64,000 bases of DNA from Planctomycetota bacterium (GCA_027493525.1 JAOSKN010000001.1:620001-684000), one strand, 5' to 3'. Positions 18,668 to 27,154 are shown, numbered from the stretch's first letter. Notes: a model not told the origin generated them from the letters alone. Numbers and translations: made by a program.

Positions 18668-21145
18668 ATGGACGTGCGATGCCCCAAGTGCGGAGAGAGC
18701 GTGCGGGTCGATCCCAAGGCCGACCGGGAACGGCTGACCTCGATCACCTGCCCGTCCTGCGTCCAGCCGTTCGACGCGCGGCGCGAACTGGCCATGGGGC
18801 GGGTCAAGCGCGACAGCCAGCGCAAGCAGCGCCGCACGGGCTCCCACCCCACGCTCTCCGCGGCGCAGGGCCTCGATTCGACCCTGGGGAAGTCCGCGCG
18901 CCGGCCCAACGAGGGCAAGGAGAAGTCGCGCGCGCCCGAGCAGATCGGGCCGTACGAGGTCGTGCAGGAACTCAGCCGCGGCGGCATGGGCATCGTCTAC
19001 AAGGCGCTGGACCCGGTGTTGCGGCGCAACGTCGCGATCAAGGTCCTGCTGGCCGGCGAGGGCGCCACCGACGAGGACGTGAAGCGCTTCCAGCGCGAGG
19101 CGCAGTCGGCCGCGCGCCTGCAGCACGCCAACATCGTCCCGATCCACTCCATCGGCGAGTACGAAGGCAAGCCGTACTTCGTGATGGACTTCGTCGAGGG
19201 GCAGACGGTCAAGGACCTGCTGGAGGCCGGGCCGGTCTCCCCGCGCCTGGCCGTGCAGATCACCGAACAGGCCGCCGAAGCGCTGGACCACGCCGCGCGC
19301 CAGGGCGTGATCCACCGCGACATGAAGCCCGCGAACATCATGGTCGACGAGTTCGGCCACGCGCGGATCATGGACTTCGGGCTGGCCAAGCGCGTCGACG
19401 AGGACCTCAGCATCACCCAGTCCGGCACCACCATGGGCACGCCCTCGTACATGTCGCCCGAGCAGGCCGAGGGCGACCTGAAGAACGTGGACGCCAGCAG
19501 CGACGTCTACTCGCTGGGCGCGGTGCTCTACGAGATGCTCACCGGGCAGCCGCCCTTCGACGGCCCGAGCACGATGGCCGTGCTGCGGAAGGTCCTGGAC
19601 GAGGATCCCCTCCCGCCGCGCCGGCTCAACCCGCGCATCCACGCCGACATCGAGACGATCTGCCTCAAGTGCCTCGAGAAGGAGAAGGAGCGGCGCTACC
19701 GGAGCGGGCACGCGCTGGCGGAGGACATCCGGCGCTTCAACGCGGGCGAGCCGATCGCCGCGGCGCCCATCGGCCTCGTGCGCGGGTCGCTGCGCAAGGC
19801 CCGCAAGCACATCCACGTCACGCTCTCCGTCGCCGCCGCGGTCCTCTTCGGCGTCATCGCGCTCAGCTACTCGCTCTACCAGTCCCACCAGGCCGAGCGC
19901 GAGGCGTTCCAGGACCGAGTGAAAGTGGTCAACGAGAGCCTCCGCGCCGGCGACAAGCTGCTCCTGGAAATCCAGGATTCCCTCGAGGATCCGATCCGCG
20001 CCGAACGCGAGAACTTCGAGCGGCAGGCCGAGGTCGTGCGCGAACGCCTGCAGGGGGCCGACGACGCCTTCCGCCGCGTGCAGCTCCAGGAGCCCGACTC
20101 CGAACCGGCCCGCGCCGGGCTGAAGCGCGTGGACGAATACGCGGTGAAGCTGGAGGCCGAGCGCTTCGTCTTCAAGGCCCGCAACTTTCTCCACCCCCCC
20201 GCCTCCAGCTTCGACCAGCCGCCGGCGCCGCCGAACTTCCCCGCCGCGGAGGCCTTCGCCGAGGAGGCGCTCGCCAAGGACCCCGAGCACCAGGAAGCGC
20301 GGGCGCTGTTGAAGGAGGCCATGGGCATCCGCAAAGTGACCATCGCTTCGCCGAAGGACAAGGCCGAAGTCTTCGCGCGCCCCATCGCCGACGAACGCGA
20401 CCAGCCGCTTCCCGGGCCCACGCCCCGCGCCGGTGACGGCGAGTCGCTCGGCTTCACCCCCATCGTCGACCGCGAGATGAAGCCCGGGCGCTACGTGCTG
20501 ACCTTCAAGCGCGCCAGCGGGCAGCCCCAGGAGGCCACGCTCGTCGTCACCCGCGACCGAGATCCCAAGGTCGATCTGGTCCTCAACGCCGGGCCGCAGA
20601 ACATGGTCCTCGTGCCCGCCGGCGAGGTCCTGAACCTGCGCAACGAGCGCGTCCAGGTCCCCGCGTTCCTGATCGACCGCTTCGAGTTCCCCAATCGCGC
20701 CGGCGCCGTGCCCCGCACGGGCGTCTCCTCGCTGCTGGAGGCGACCACGCTGTGCAAGAACGTGGGCAAGACGCTCTGCGGCGCCGACCAGTGGATGCGC
20801 GCCTGCCGCGGGAACGAGCAGCGCCTGTGGCCCTACGGCGACACGTACTTCTCCGGCGCCTGCGCCACCGGCATCGACCCCGAGAAGCAGCGCAGCGCCT
20901 TCCCCAGCGGCTGGTTTCCCAACTGCCGCACCGCCGAAGGCATCTACGACATGTCGGGGAACGTCGCCGAATGGACCGACGGAAACGTCTCGGAAAACAT
21001 CGTCTTCGGCGGCGACTGGACCGCCAGCGTCCTGACCAAGGAGATCACCGTCTCCTGCCGCGCCAGTCAGGTGCCGGAGTACATCAATCAGGCCCGCACG
21101 GGCGTGCGCTGTTGCAGCCCGGCGGGGAAGCCGTCGCCGCCGTAG
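18668..21145 (+). CDS. Membrane Ser/Thr protein kinase with zinc ribbon and FGE-sulfatase-like domain
   Basis: About 825 residues. It opens with a zinc ribbon (CPKC and CPSC), then a Hanks-type kinase domain with all motifs: glycine loop SRGGMGIVYKA, VAIK lysine, catalytic IHRDMKPANIM, DFGLAK and SPEQ. A single membrane helix (VAAAVLFGVIALSYSLY) follows at about 385-405, then a coiled or TPR-like region, a PEGA-like beta segment and a C-terminal FGE-sulfatase domain (VGKTLCGADQWMRACRG, MSGNVAEWTDG, RTGVRCC). This is a transmembrane receptor kinase with an outer sensory domain. The zinc ribbon favours the ATG at 18668; ATG 18659 and TTG 18650 are alternatives, and none has a good ribosome site. 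Confidence 0.85.
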   Translation: MDVRCPKCGESVRVDPKADRERLTSITCPSCVQPFDARRELAMGRVKRDSQRKQRRTGSHPTLSAAQGLDSTLGKSARRPNEGKEKSRAPEQIGPYEVVQELSRGGMGIVYKALDPVLRRNVAIKVLLAGEGATDEDVKRFQREAQSAARLQHANIVPIHSIGEYEGKPYFVMDFVEGQTVKDLLEAGPVSPRLAVQITEQAAEALDHAARQGVIHRDMKPANIMVDEFGHARIMDFGLAKRVDEDLSITQSGTTMGTPSYMSPEQAEGDLKNVDASSDVYSLGAVLYEMLTGQPPFDGPSTMAVLRKVLDEDPLPPRRLNPRIHADIETICLKCLEKEKERRYRSGHALAEDIRRFNAGEPIAAAPIGLVRGSLRKARKHIHVTLSVAAAVLFGVIALSYSLYQSHQAEREAFQDRVKVVNESLRAGDKLLLEIQDSLEDPIRAERENFERQAEVVRERLQGADDAFRRVQLQEPDSEPARAGLKRVDEYAVKLEAERFVFKARNFLHPPASSFDQPPAPPNFPAAEAFAEEALAKDPEHQEARALLKEAMGIRKVTIASPKDKAEVFARPIADERDQPLPGPTPRAGDGESLGFTPIVDREMKPGRYVLTFKRASGQPQEATLVVTRDRDPKVDLVLNAGPQNMVLVPAGEVLNLRNERVQVPAFLIDRFEFPNRAGAVPRTGVSSLLEATTLCKNVGKTLCGADQWMRACRGNEQRLWPYGDTYFSGACATGIDPEKQRSAFPSGWFPNCRTAEGIYDMSGNVAEWTDGNVSENIVFGGDWTASVLTKEITVSCRASQVPEYINQARTGVRCCSPAGKPSPP

Positions 21146-21146
21146 T

Positions 21147-21260
21147 CTGTAATCTGTAATCTGTGATCTGTGATCTGTGATCTGTGAACTGTAAGGACCG
21201 AAGTTGACTGCCGACTACCCATTACAGAACACAGATTACAGATTACAGATTACAGATTAC
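21147..21260. repeat. Facing arrays of 7-base repeats (large hairpin) after the kinase gene
   Basis: Seven consecutive heptamers (CTGTAAT, CTGTGAT and variants, 21147-21195) are followed after 28 bases by five heptamers of the opposite sense (ACAGAAC, ACAGATT; 21224-21258). The arms are near-complementary, with most mismatches being G-U pairs in RNA, so a transcript could fold into a stem of about 35 pairs. It lies two bases past the kinase stop codon. Confidence 0.85.
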
Positions 21261-21391
21261 GGCTCCACCCGGCCCGGAATCCGTTAGGGTGACGGCAGGC
21301 GGGTTCGGGAATCGTTCCCGGCCCCGGAATTCGACTCCCAACGGAACCCTTGGCCTCGTCTTAGGCTTGAGACGGGGGCCGGGTTCCTCAG

Positions 21392-23998
21392 ATGAGCGCG
21401 CCGCCAAGCATGACCGGAAAGATCCTCTACTGCGAGAAGTGCGGGAAGCTCATTCCGCCGGAAGAGGCCGAGGCGGAGGACTTCGCGGAACTCGAAGGCG
21501 TCGGCCCGATGTGCCCGCTCTGCCTGGAGAAGACCGATCCGGCGCTGAAGCAGCGCTTCGACTCGGTCCGCTCCACGCGCATCCGGATGATCCGGGAGCT
21601 CAAGTCCGCCAAGCCGCCGCAGCAGGTCTACCCCGCGCCGGGGAGCAGCGACCCCGACGAATACCAGACGACGCCCGAGATCGTGGCGCTCCGCGCCGAG
21701 CTGGCCAGCGACTTCACCGATTCCGGCGCGGCCAAGCCCGCGGCCCCCGCCGCGCCCAAGCCCGCGCCGCCGACGCCCGAAGCGCCGCCGCCGGCTTACG
21801 ACGAGCGGACCGTGGGCGAGGCGCTGGGCAAGACCGGCCTGGCCGACCCGCTCCGCCTGCCCCGGACCACCCGCCGCGCGCTCTGGGCGCTGCTGGGCGC
21901 GGCGGGGCTGGCCATCGTCGTCATGCTGGCGCTCCCGCGCGGAAGCGCGCCGGAAACCCCCGCGCCGCCGTCCGATTCAGGCGAAACGCCCGAGCCGGCG
22001 CCCGATCCAGCCGCGCAGGTTCTGCCGCCGCAGCCGCAGGTCCCCGCGCCGCCGGGCGTCGCGTCGGAATCGGACGAACTGCTTAAAGAGGTCGAGACGA
22101 TCGTGACGCTGACGGGCGAGTCGCCCAGTCTGGGTTCGGCCGGGCGCGCCCTCGAGAAGCTGCGCCTGGTCGCCGCGCGCGGCGACAAGCGCGCCACGGC
22201 CGCCGCCGACGAGGCGCTGGCCCGCTACGAGGCCTACGTGGACGCGCGGGTCCGGCAGGGCATCCGGCAATGCGCCGAACGCGCGGAGGACCTCGCCGCG
22301 CAGGAGCGCTTCCAGGAGGCGGCGCGGCAGCTCGCGCTGGCCGAGGAATCCCTGAGCGAGGTCTCGCCGTGGGCGCGCGAACGCGGGAAGGTCCTGCTGG
22401 CCGGACTGCGCGCGGACCTGGAGGCGCGGAAGACGCGGGCGCTGGCCGAGCGCGTCGCGGCCATCGACGCCATGCTGAAGGAAGGCCGGGAAGAGCAGGC
22501 CCGCGCCGCCGCCGAGGCGCTGCGCCGGCATGCCGAACGGGCCTTCCAGGCGGCGGCCGAGGACGCGCTGCAGCGCCTGGCGCAGGCGGAGGCCGACCGC
22601 CTCGCCGCCGAACGCCGCGCCGAGGAGCTCGCCCGCCGCGCCTGGCGAACCTTCTTCCAGGAATGGGACAAGGCCATGAAGGAAGGCGACTGGGCGCACG
22701 CCGAGGCGCTCTGCGACCCGCCCGCCGAGGCCCCGCTGCGCAAGGGCGGCATGGAGGATGGCGCGGAGGTGCTGAAGGGGTTTGCCGGCGAGGCCCGCGC
22801 GGCGCGCCAGCTCTTCGAGGACGCCCTGGCGCAGGCCGCGAAGAAGACCGGGCGCGTGGTGAACTTGGCGATGAAGACCGGGCGCGCGCAGGGCGAACTG
22901 GCCGGGACCGAAGCGCGCAGCCTGGTGGTCCGGCTCGGCGGCGCGGCCGAGCTGAAAGTTCCCGTGGACCGGCTCGCCGCGGACGGGCTCGCGGAGCTGC
23001 TGGAGGCCAGGCGCGGCGAGGGGCGCGCGAAGTACGGCCCGGCGCTGGCCACGCTCCAGTTCGTCAACGCCGAGGACGCCGCGCGCGCCGACGCGGAACT
23101 GCTCGAATTCCACCGCGGGCTTCAGATGCCCCTGCCGCTGCACTGGTCCCGGCGTTTCGGACGGGAGTTCCGCGACCAGCAGCGCGAGGCCCTGGCGCGG
23201 AAGTTCGAAGCGCTGAAGACCGCGCGCGCCGCCGGCGACCCGGAGGCCGTGCGCCTGGCGCTCACCGAAGTCCAGGCGATCCTCGACACCCAGCCCGAGC
23301 TGCGCCTGACGCCCGAGGAGCGCGAGCTGCTCGAGAAGGCGGGGCTGAAGACCGAGCGGCGCGAGTCGAAGCACGTGGTCTTCCAGGACGGGGTGCTGCC
23401 CGGTCCCGACTACGTCGGGCTGCGCGTGGACCAGATCAACCGGTACTACCGAAACGCCCAGCGGACCGACGTGGACACCCAGACGGGCCTGAAGGTCGGA
23501 AGCTACAACGACACCCAGCGCATCCTCTTCCGCTTCGAAGGACTCCAGGAGACCCTCAAGGACGCGAAGGTCAAACGCGCCACGCTGGAGCTGTACCAGA
23601 CCGAGGGCGCGCGGGCGAAGGACGCCGTCGTCGCGCTCTACGCGCTGAAGAAGGCCTGGACGCCCGACGCCGGAACCTGGGTCAACGCCGACGAGAAGCG
23701 CAAGAGCGCCTGGCAGCGCCCCGGCGCCAGCGGCCCCGACGACGCCGAGACGAAACCGGCCGCCGAACTGCGCTTCGACCAGGGCACGGGGCTCTGGCGC
23801 GAATGGGACCTTACCGAGTACGTCCAGGCGCTGCTCGCCGACAAGATCCCCAATCACGGCCTGCTCATGCGCGTGGCGGCCGACGAGCCGAACTACCACA
23901 TCCGCTTTTACCCCGACACCGACCTCGCCGAAGGGCGCGACCCGAAGCTCCGCCCGCGGCTGGTGGTGGAGATCGAGAAGCCGGCGGAGGAAGAGTGA
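21392..23998 (+). CDS. Membrane protein with N-terminal zinc ribbon, coiled coil and C-terminal DNRLRE domain
   Basis: An 868-residue protein. Residues 10-45 form a zinc ribbon (CEKCGKL, CPLCLE). A Pro/Ala-rich linker leads to one membrane helix (ALWALLGAAGLAIVVMLAL, about 170-190). There is no signal peptide, so the zinc ribbon is cytoplasmic and the rest external. A long Ala/Glu/Arg-rich helical region follows (about 230-600), then a DNRLRE beta-sandwich at the C-terminus (QRILFRFEGL, WREWDLTEYVQALL). It parallels the preceding kinase in having a zinc ribbon, one helix and an outer domain, and lies 246 bases behind it. The function is unknown; a role in anchoring or envelope sensing is inference. 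Confidence 0.8.
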   Translation: MSAPPSMTGKILYCEKCGKLIPPEEAEAEDFAELEGVGPMCPLCLEKTDPALKQRFDSVRSTRIRMIRELKSAKPPQQVYPAPGSSDPDEYQTTPEIVALRAELASDFTDSGAAKPAAPAAPKPAPPTPEAPPPAYDERTVGEALGKTGLADPLRLPRTTRRALWALLGAAGLAIVVMLALPRGSAPETPAPPSDSGETPEPAPDPAAQVLPPQPQVPAPPGVASESDELLKEVETIVTLTGESPSLGSAGRALEKLRLVAARGDKRATAAADEALARYEAYVDARVRQGIRQCAERAEDLAAQERFQEAARQLALAEESLSEVSPWARERGKVLLAGLRADLEARKTRALAERVAAIDAMLKEGREEQARAAAEALRRHAERAFQAAAEDALQRLAQAEADRLAAERRAEELARRAWRTFFQEWDKAMKEGDWAHAEALCDPPAEAPLRKGGMEDGAEVLKGFAGEARAARQLFEDALAQAAKKTGRVVNLAMKTGRAQGELAGTEARSLVVRLGGAAELKVPVDRLAADGLAELLEARRGEGRAKYGPALATLQFVNAEDAARADAELLEFHRGLQMPLPLHWSRRFGREFRDQQREALARKFEALKTARAAGDPEAVRLALTEVQAILDTQPELRLTPEERELLEKAGLKTERRESKHVVFQDGVLPGPDYVGLRVDQINRYYRNAQRTDVDTQTGLKVGSYNDTQRILFRFEGLQETLKDAKVKRATLELYQTEGARAKDAVVALYALKKAWTPDAGTWVNADEKRKSAWQRPGASGPDDAETKPAAELRFDQGTGLWREWDLTEYVQALLADKIPNHGLLMRVAADEPNYHIRFYPDTDLAEGRDPKLRPRLVVEIEKPAEEE

Positions 23999-24008
23999 GG
24001 CGACTGGG

Positions 24009-24036
24009 GATTTGCGATTTTTGATTTTGGATTGGC
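24009..24036. repeat. Period-7 array after the DNRLRE gene
   Basis: Four successive heptamers, GATTTGC, GATTTTT, GATTTTG and GATTGGC, begin 11 bases after the stop codon. Confidence 0.7.
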
Positions 24037-24098
24037 ATAGCGGGTGCTGTGCGGCTGTCGAGGCTTTCACACGATTCAAGCGCGTGTCTAGGTAGCCG

Positions 24099-24494
24099 TA
24101 AAAAAGATGCACCCGTGTGCACGGTCGAGATCGAAACTTGGGCAACACCCGCCATAGCCTCTTCGAAGTCCATTCGGGGCCTATCTACGAACCCGTAAAA
24201 ATGTTGCACATGGGTCGTCCGCTACGAGTACCCACTTCGCGAGAGCTTCAAAAAGATGCACTGATGTGCAGGCGGGACGCCGGTCCATTCTAGGCATTAG
24301 GCTCCCGCCCTTCCTCCTTCTCGGCCAACCCTTGGAGTCCGGTTTCCGGGGATTGGAGGATGTCTACGAGTCCTAAAAAAAGATGCACCCATGTGCGCAC
24401 ATGGACAGGGGCTTGGAATGTGGATCAGGCGGATGCGCCCCGGTCGCGCAGGCGGGGAGTCTAAGATCATTAAAAAGATACACATGTGTGCACG
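24099..24494. repeat. Five-copy degenerate interspersed repeat (A-tract plus TGCAC/GTGCA hairpin)
   Basis: Copies begin near 24099, 24196, 24249, 24374 and 24471. Each has T or C, five to seven As, then close to GATGCAC, 2-3 bases, and GTGTGCA or a partner. Four are preceded by a TCTA-containing stretch (for example TCTACGAGTCC). Read on the minus strand each unit is a short hairpin followed by TCTTTTT, as in an intrinsic terminator. Spacing is irregular (52-125 bases) and intervening sequences differ. Confidence 0.75.
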
Positions 24495-24505
24495 ATTCGT
24501 GCCGG

Positions 24506-24551
24506 GCCCTGGCCAACTCCGGCCGGGATAGGCTCCGGAGATGACCGAGCG
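24506..24551 (+). repeat. Duplicated gene leader, copy 1 (decayed)
   Basis: GCCCTGGCCAAC followed by CCGGGATAG and an ATGAnCGAGCG start closely matches 25812-25860. Here the ATG at 24541 opens only an 18-codon frame, so this looks like the remnant of a third copy of the small membrane protein gene. Confidence 0.65.
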
Positions 24552-24567
24552 TCCGGCGCTCGGTCAT
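24541..24567. terminator. Perfect 11-base-pair hairpin
   Basis: ATGACCGAGCG and CGCTCGGTCAT are exact inverse complements around TCCGG. No T-run follows on either strand. It is embedded in the decayed copy of the leader repeat and could act as a transcript end or RNA stabiliser. Confidence 0.5.
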
Positions 24568-24663
24568 GGCGCCGAACCGCCAGACTCCGAACCCTGAATT
24601 CATCGCACGTTGCCATTTCCCGATCGATGGCTAGCGTTAGTCGCGGGCATCGCGAGAGCGGAC

Positions 24664-25335
24664 ATGGGCTTCTTCGATTGGCTGTTTGGAAGGATCGAGC
24701 ATCCCTATACCGAACTGCCTGACTTGCTCTGGTGTCACGCTCAAGCCAAATGGCAGGGCCTCGCCAGGCAAGCGCTTGAGGCGTCCCGCGCCGGAGGCCC
24801 GGCGCTGGTCGTGGCGCATTTCTCGGCGACGCTGGAGACGCTCGCGCCGCACCTCGAAGCGGCCATGCGGACAAAGGTGGCCGAAACGCGGCACGCCTTG
24901 GAGTCGCTCTGGCCCGCGGCGAGTTCGGCCGAGGCCATGGCCGTGCTCGTGTCGGCCCGCGTGCTCTCTGAAAGCCCACGAATGCCCTGGGCGGGCGCGG
25001 GTCAGGCGCGAGAGATCCTCGTGGCCGAACGTCATTTTCTGCGCGAGCAGGACGAACGGATCCCGGCCTTCGCGGCCACTCTCGATTTCCCCACCCGCAT
25101 CCGCTTCAACCTGTCGCTTGAGGATCCCCTCCTGCGGATTTTCGTGTCCGAGAAGGTGCTGGGGTATCTACAAACCAGCGCCAAACCGGAAGACGCCATG
25201 GAGTCGGGCATGGTTTCGAAGTCGATCCAGAAAGCGCAGGCGCGAATCGCCAAACGCGCGAGCGGGAACGAGGAGGCCGCGTCGGCCGAGGAGTGGGCGC
25301 GGAAGCACTTGAGCGGCGAATCGGCCGCGCACTGA
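24664..25335 (+). CDS. Hypothetical soluble protein
   Basis: A 223-residue protein beginning MGFFDWLFGRIEHPYTELPD, mostly helical, with no signal peptide or membrane helix. I recognise no domain. The hydrophobic amphipathic N-terminus (GFFDWLFG) could associate with membranes. The start at 24664 is chosen because the family-like text begins there; the frame is open to 24610. It is the first of three same-strand genes of unknown role (next at 25398 and 25850), but the gaps of 62 and 140 bases leave operon structure uncertain. Confidence 0.65.
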   Translation: MGFFDWLFGRIEHPYTELPDLLWCHAQAKWQGLARQALEASRAGGPALVVAHFSATLETLAPHLEAAMRTKVAETRHALESLWPAASSAEAMAVLVSARVLSESPRMPWAGAGQAREILVAERHFLREQDERIPAFAATLDFPTRIRFNLSLEDPLLRIFVSEKVLGYLQTSAKPEDAMESGMVSKSIQKAQARIAKRASGNEEAASAEEWARKHLSGESAAH

Positions 25336-25397
25336 CCCAAGATCATCGAACTGCGCGCAACGGAACGATTCGAGAACCCCGCTTGCAAGGCATACGC

Positions 25398-25709
25398 ATG
25401 GGTGCATCCACCCCGCCGCAAACCGGGCTCCTTCGCCTGAGCCTGGGCGATCTGCTCCTCGGCCTGCTGGTCGGCAATCTGCAGGGCATACTCATCGCCT
25501 ACCTGACAACGCGCGGGCGGGAGCTGGCCCCTCTGGAGCCGCGCCAGGCTCTCGCGGGAGCCGTTCTGGGTTTATTCATCGCGGCCGCCGCGGGATACCT
25601 CGCCCATCGACTGCTGACGGAACGAGAAAGCGAGTCGCGCTGGTCCCGGCCGCTTTACTTCCTGCTCTTCGATCTGTCCTTCATGGCCTTTTGCCTGGCT
25701 CCTTACTAG
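25398..25709 (+). CDS. Small membrane protein, paralogue 1
   Basis: A 103-residue protein with three likely membrane helices (LGDLLLGLLVGNLQGILIAY, ALAGAVLGLFIAAAAGYLA, YFLLFDLSFMAFCLAPY). AAGG lies 7 bases before the ATG. It is clearly paralogous to the gene at 25850: GYLAHRLLTE aligns with AYLTHRLCTE, and both then have a W-S-R motif before the last helix. The function is unknown and no known family was recognised. Confidence 0.65.
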   Translation: MGASTPPQTGLLRLSLGDLLLGLLVGNLQGILIAYLTTRGRELAPLEPRQALAGAVLGLFIAAAAGYLAHRLLTERESESRWSRPLYFLLFDLSFMAFCLAPY

Positions 25710-25811
25710 CGGTCCGCCACGTTTCATTTTGTGGGTTTCGGCGGCTCTTTTGTCCGTGTCCTGCGTTGCGCTCCAGTGATCGTATCTTCCCGATACAAGC
25801 CCTTTCGCGCG

Positions 25812-25860
25812 CCCTGGCCAACCCCGGCGGGCCGGGATAGCCTGGGGGCATGATCGAGCG
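25812..25860 (+). repeat. Duplicated gene leader, copy 2
   Basis: The intact leader of the gene at 25850, matching 24506-24551 over about 45 bases and reaching into the first codons. The match shows that the 5' part of this gene was duplicated locally. Confidence 0.6.
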
Positions 25861-26152
25861 GCAGCCGGCATCTGGATCGCCATTGCGGTACGGGTTGGCC
25901 GATCTACTGGCGTTGGTTTTAGCGGTCAACCTCCACGCGTTTGTCTTCAACCTGGATAGCGGCGACTCGGAAACGGGTCGCATCGTGGCTGCCGTGCTGC
26001 TGGGCATGGTCTTCGCGACGGGGTCGGCGTACCTCACTCATCGGCTCTGCACGGAAAACCGCATCGAATCGTTCTGGAGCCGCCTGTTCATCTTCATAGT
26101 ACTGGATCTGGCGCTCCTATCCTGCGTGAGCATCGTGCCCTCTCTTTTATGA
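25850..26152 (+). CDS. Small membrane protein, paralogue 2
   Basis: A 100-residue protein with three predicted membrane helices (GLADLLALVLAVNLHAFVF, IVAAVLLGMVFATGSAYLT, LFIFIVLDLALLSCVSIV). Its middle and C-terminal parts align with the protein at 25398-25709. No enzymatic motif is present. Its 5' leader is duplicated at 24506. The stop codon overlaps an ATG (ATGA at 26149) that opens a 27-codon frame, hinting at translational coupling. Confidence 0.65.
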   Translation: MIERQPASGSPLRYGLADLLALVLAVNLHAFVFNLDSGDSETGRIVAAVLLGMVFATGSAYLTHRLCTENRIESFWSRLFIFIVLDLALLSCVSIVPSLL

Positions 26153-26232
26153 TCACGGACAACAAGACCGGCCGCGTAGTGCGTAAGCGCACGGCACGGC
26201 TGGAGGACGCCCCGAAGACAAGCGACGAGTAA
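26149..26232 (+). CDS. Possible 27-residue basic peptide
   Basis: A short frame, MITDNKTGRVVRKRTARLED and seven more residues, starting in an ATGA overlap with the preceding membrane protein gene. The overlap and the basic/acidic split are suggestive, but such a short frame could occur by chance. Confidence 0.3.
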   Translation: MITDNKTGRVVRKRTARLEDAPKTSDE

Positions 26233-26243
26233 GCCCATCCGTC

Positions 26244-26278
26244 AGTTTACTGTTCACCGTTCACTGATTACCGTTTAC
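26244..26278. repeat. Period-7 array before panB
   Basis: Five heptamers in a row: AGTTTAC, TGTTCAC, CGTTCAC, TGATTAC and CGTTTAC. They end seven bases before the panB ribosome binding site. Confidence 0.7.
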
Positions 26279-26299
26279 CGCAGCCCAAGGAGTCCGCTC

Positions 26300-27154
26300 A
26301 TGCCCCGACGCGTCTCGATCCACGACCTGCGCGCGATGAAGCAGCGCGGCGACAAGATCGCCATGGTCACCTGCTACGACTACACCTCGGCGAAGATCGT
26401 CGAGGAGCTGGGCTTCCCGATCGTGCTGGTCGGGGACAGCCTGGGGATGGTGGTGCTGGGGCACGAGTCGACGCTGCGCGTGACGCTGGACATGATGATC
26501 CACCACAGCAAGGCGGTCTCGCGGGCGCTGAAGAAGGCGATGCTGGTGATCGACCTGCCCTTCGCGTCGTACTCGTCGTCGGACCTGCCGACCTCGCTGA
26601 AGAACGCCGGGCGGGCGATGGCCGAGGGCGGGGCGCAGGCGGTGAAGGTCGAGGGCGGGCGGCGCATGGCGCCGGTGGTCGGGACGCTGGCGGCCAGCGG
26701 GATCCCGGTGATGGGACACATCGGGCTGACGCCGCAGTCGATCCACATGATCGGCGGCTACCGCGTGCAGGGCCGGACCAAGGAAGCCGCCGACCGGCTG
26801 ATGGCCGCGGCGCTGGCGCTGGAGGACGCGGGCGCGTTCTCGATCGTGCTGGAACTGGTCCCCGCGCCGCTGGCGCAGCAGATCAGCGAGAAGCTGACGA
26901 TCCCCACCATCGGCATCGGCGCGGGCCCCGGCTGCGACGGGCAGGTGCAGGTCTTCCACGACATCATGGGCATGTACGAGGACTTCCTGCCCAAGCACGC
27001 AAAGCGTTACGCGAACGTCGCCGAGGTGATCCGCAAGGCCGCGCGCGCGTACAAGGAAGACGTGGAGCAGGGCCGCTTCCCCACCGCCGGGCAGTCGTTC
27101 GAAATGGACGCGGTGCTCGACGGCAAGGCCGGGGACGAGCCGGCGAAGCCGTGA
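26300..27154 (+). CDS. panB: 3-methyl-2-oxobutanoate hydroxymethyltransferase
   Basis: A 284-residue cytosolic enzyme adding a hydroxymethyl group from methylene-tetrahydrofolate to ketoisovalerate, the first step to pantothenate and CoA. Family motifs are complete: MVTCYDYTSAKIVEE, VGDSLGMVVLGH, DLPFASY, VKVEGG, GHIGLTPQS and the catalytic-base strand VLELVPAPLA, then TIGIGAGPGCDGQ. AAGGAG precedes the ATG by 8 bases. panC and panD are not in the window. A period-7 array lies just upstream and a strong hairpin terminator downstream. Confidence 0.95.
   Translation: MPRRVSIHDLRAMKQRGDKIAMVTCYDYTSAKIVEELGFPIVLVGDSLGMVVLGHESTLRVTLDMMIHHSKAVSRALKKAMLVIDLPFASYSSSDLPTSLKNAGRAMAEGGAQAVKVEGGRRMAPVVGTLAASGIPVMGHIGLTPQSIHMIGGYRVQGRTKEAADRLMAAALALEDAGAFSIVLELVPAPLAQQISEKLTIPTIGIGAGPGCDGQVQVFHDIMGMYEDFLPKHAKRYANVAEVIRKAARAYKEDVEQGRFPTAGQSFEMDAVLDGKAGDEPAKP

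Larger units (their letters stand above)
24001..24663. other. Gene-free accessory region with several repeat types
   Basis: 663 bases with no convincing gene. In order it contains a period-7 array (24009-24036), five degenerate copies of an A-tract plus GATGCAC/GTGCA hairpin repeat (24099-24494), a copy of the leader of the gene at 25850 (24506-24551) and an 11-base-pair hairpin (24541-24567). G+C is lower than in flanking genes. It precedes a patch of small genes of unknown function. Confidence 0.7.

Noticed and set aside
24099..24494. CRISPR array
   Set aside because: Repeats are short and degenerate, spacing ranges from about 50 to 125 bases, and no cas genes are nearby.
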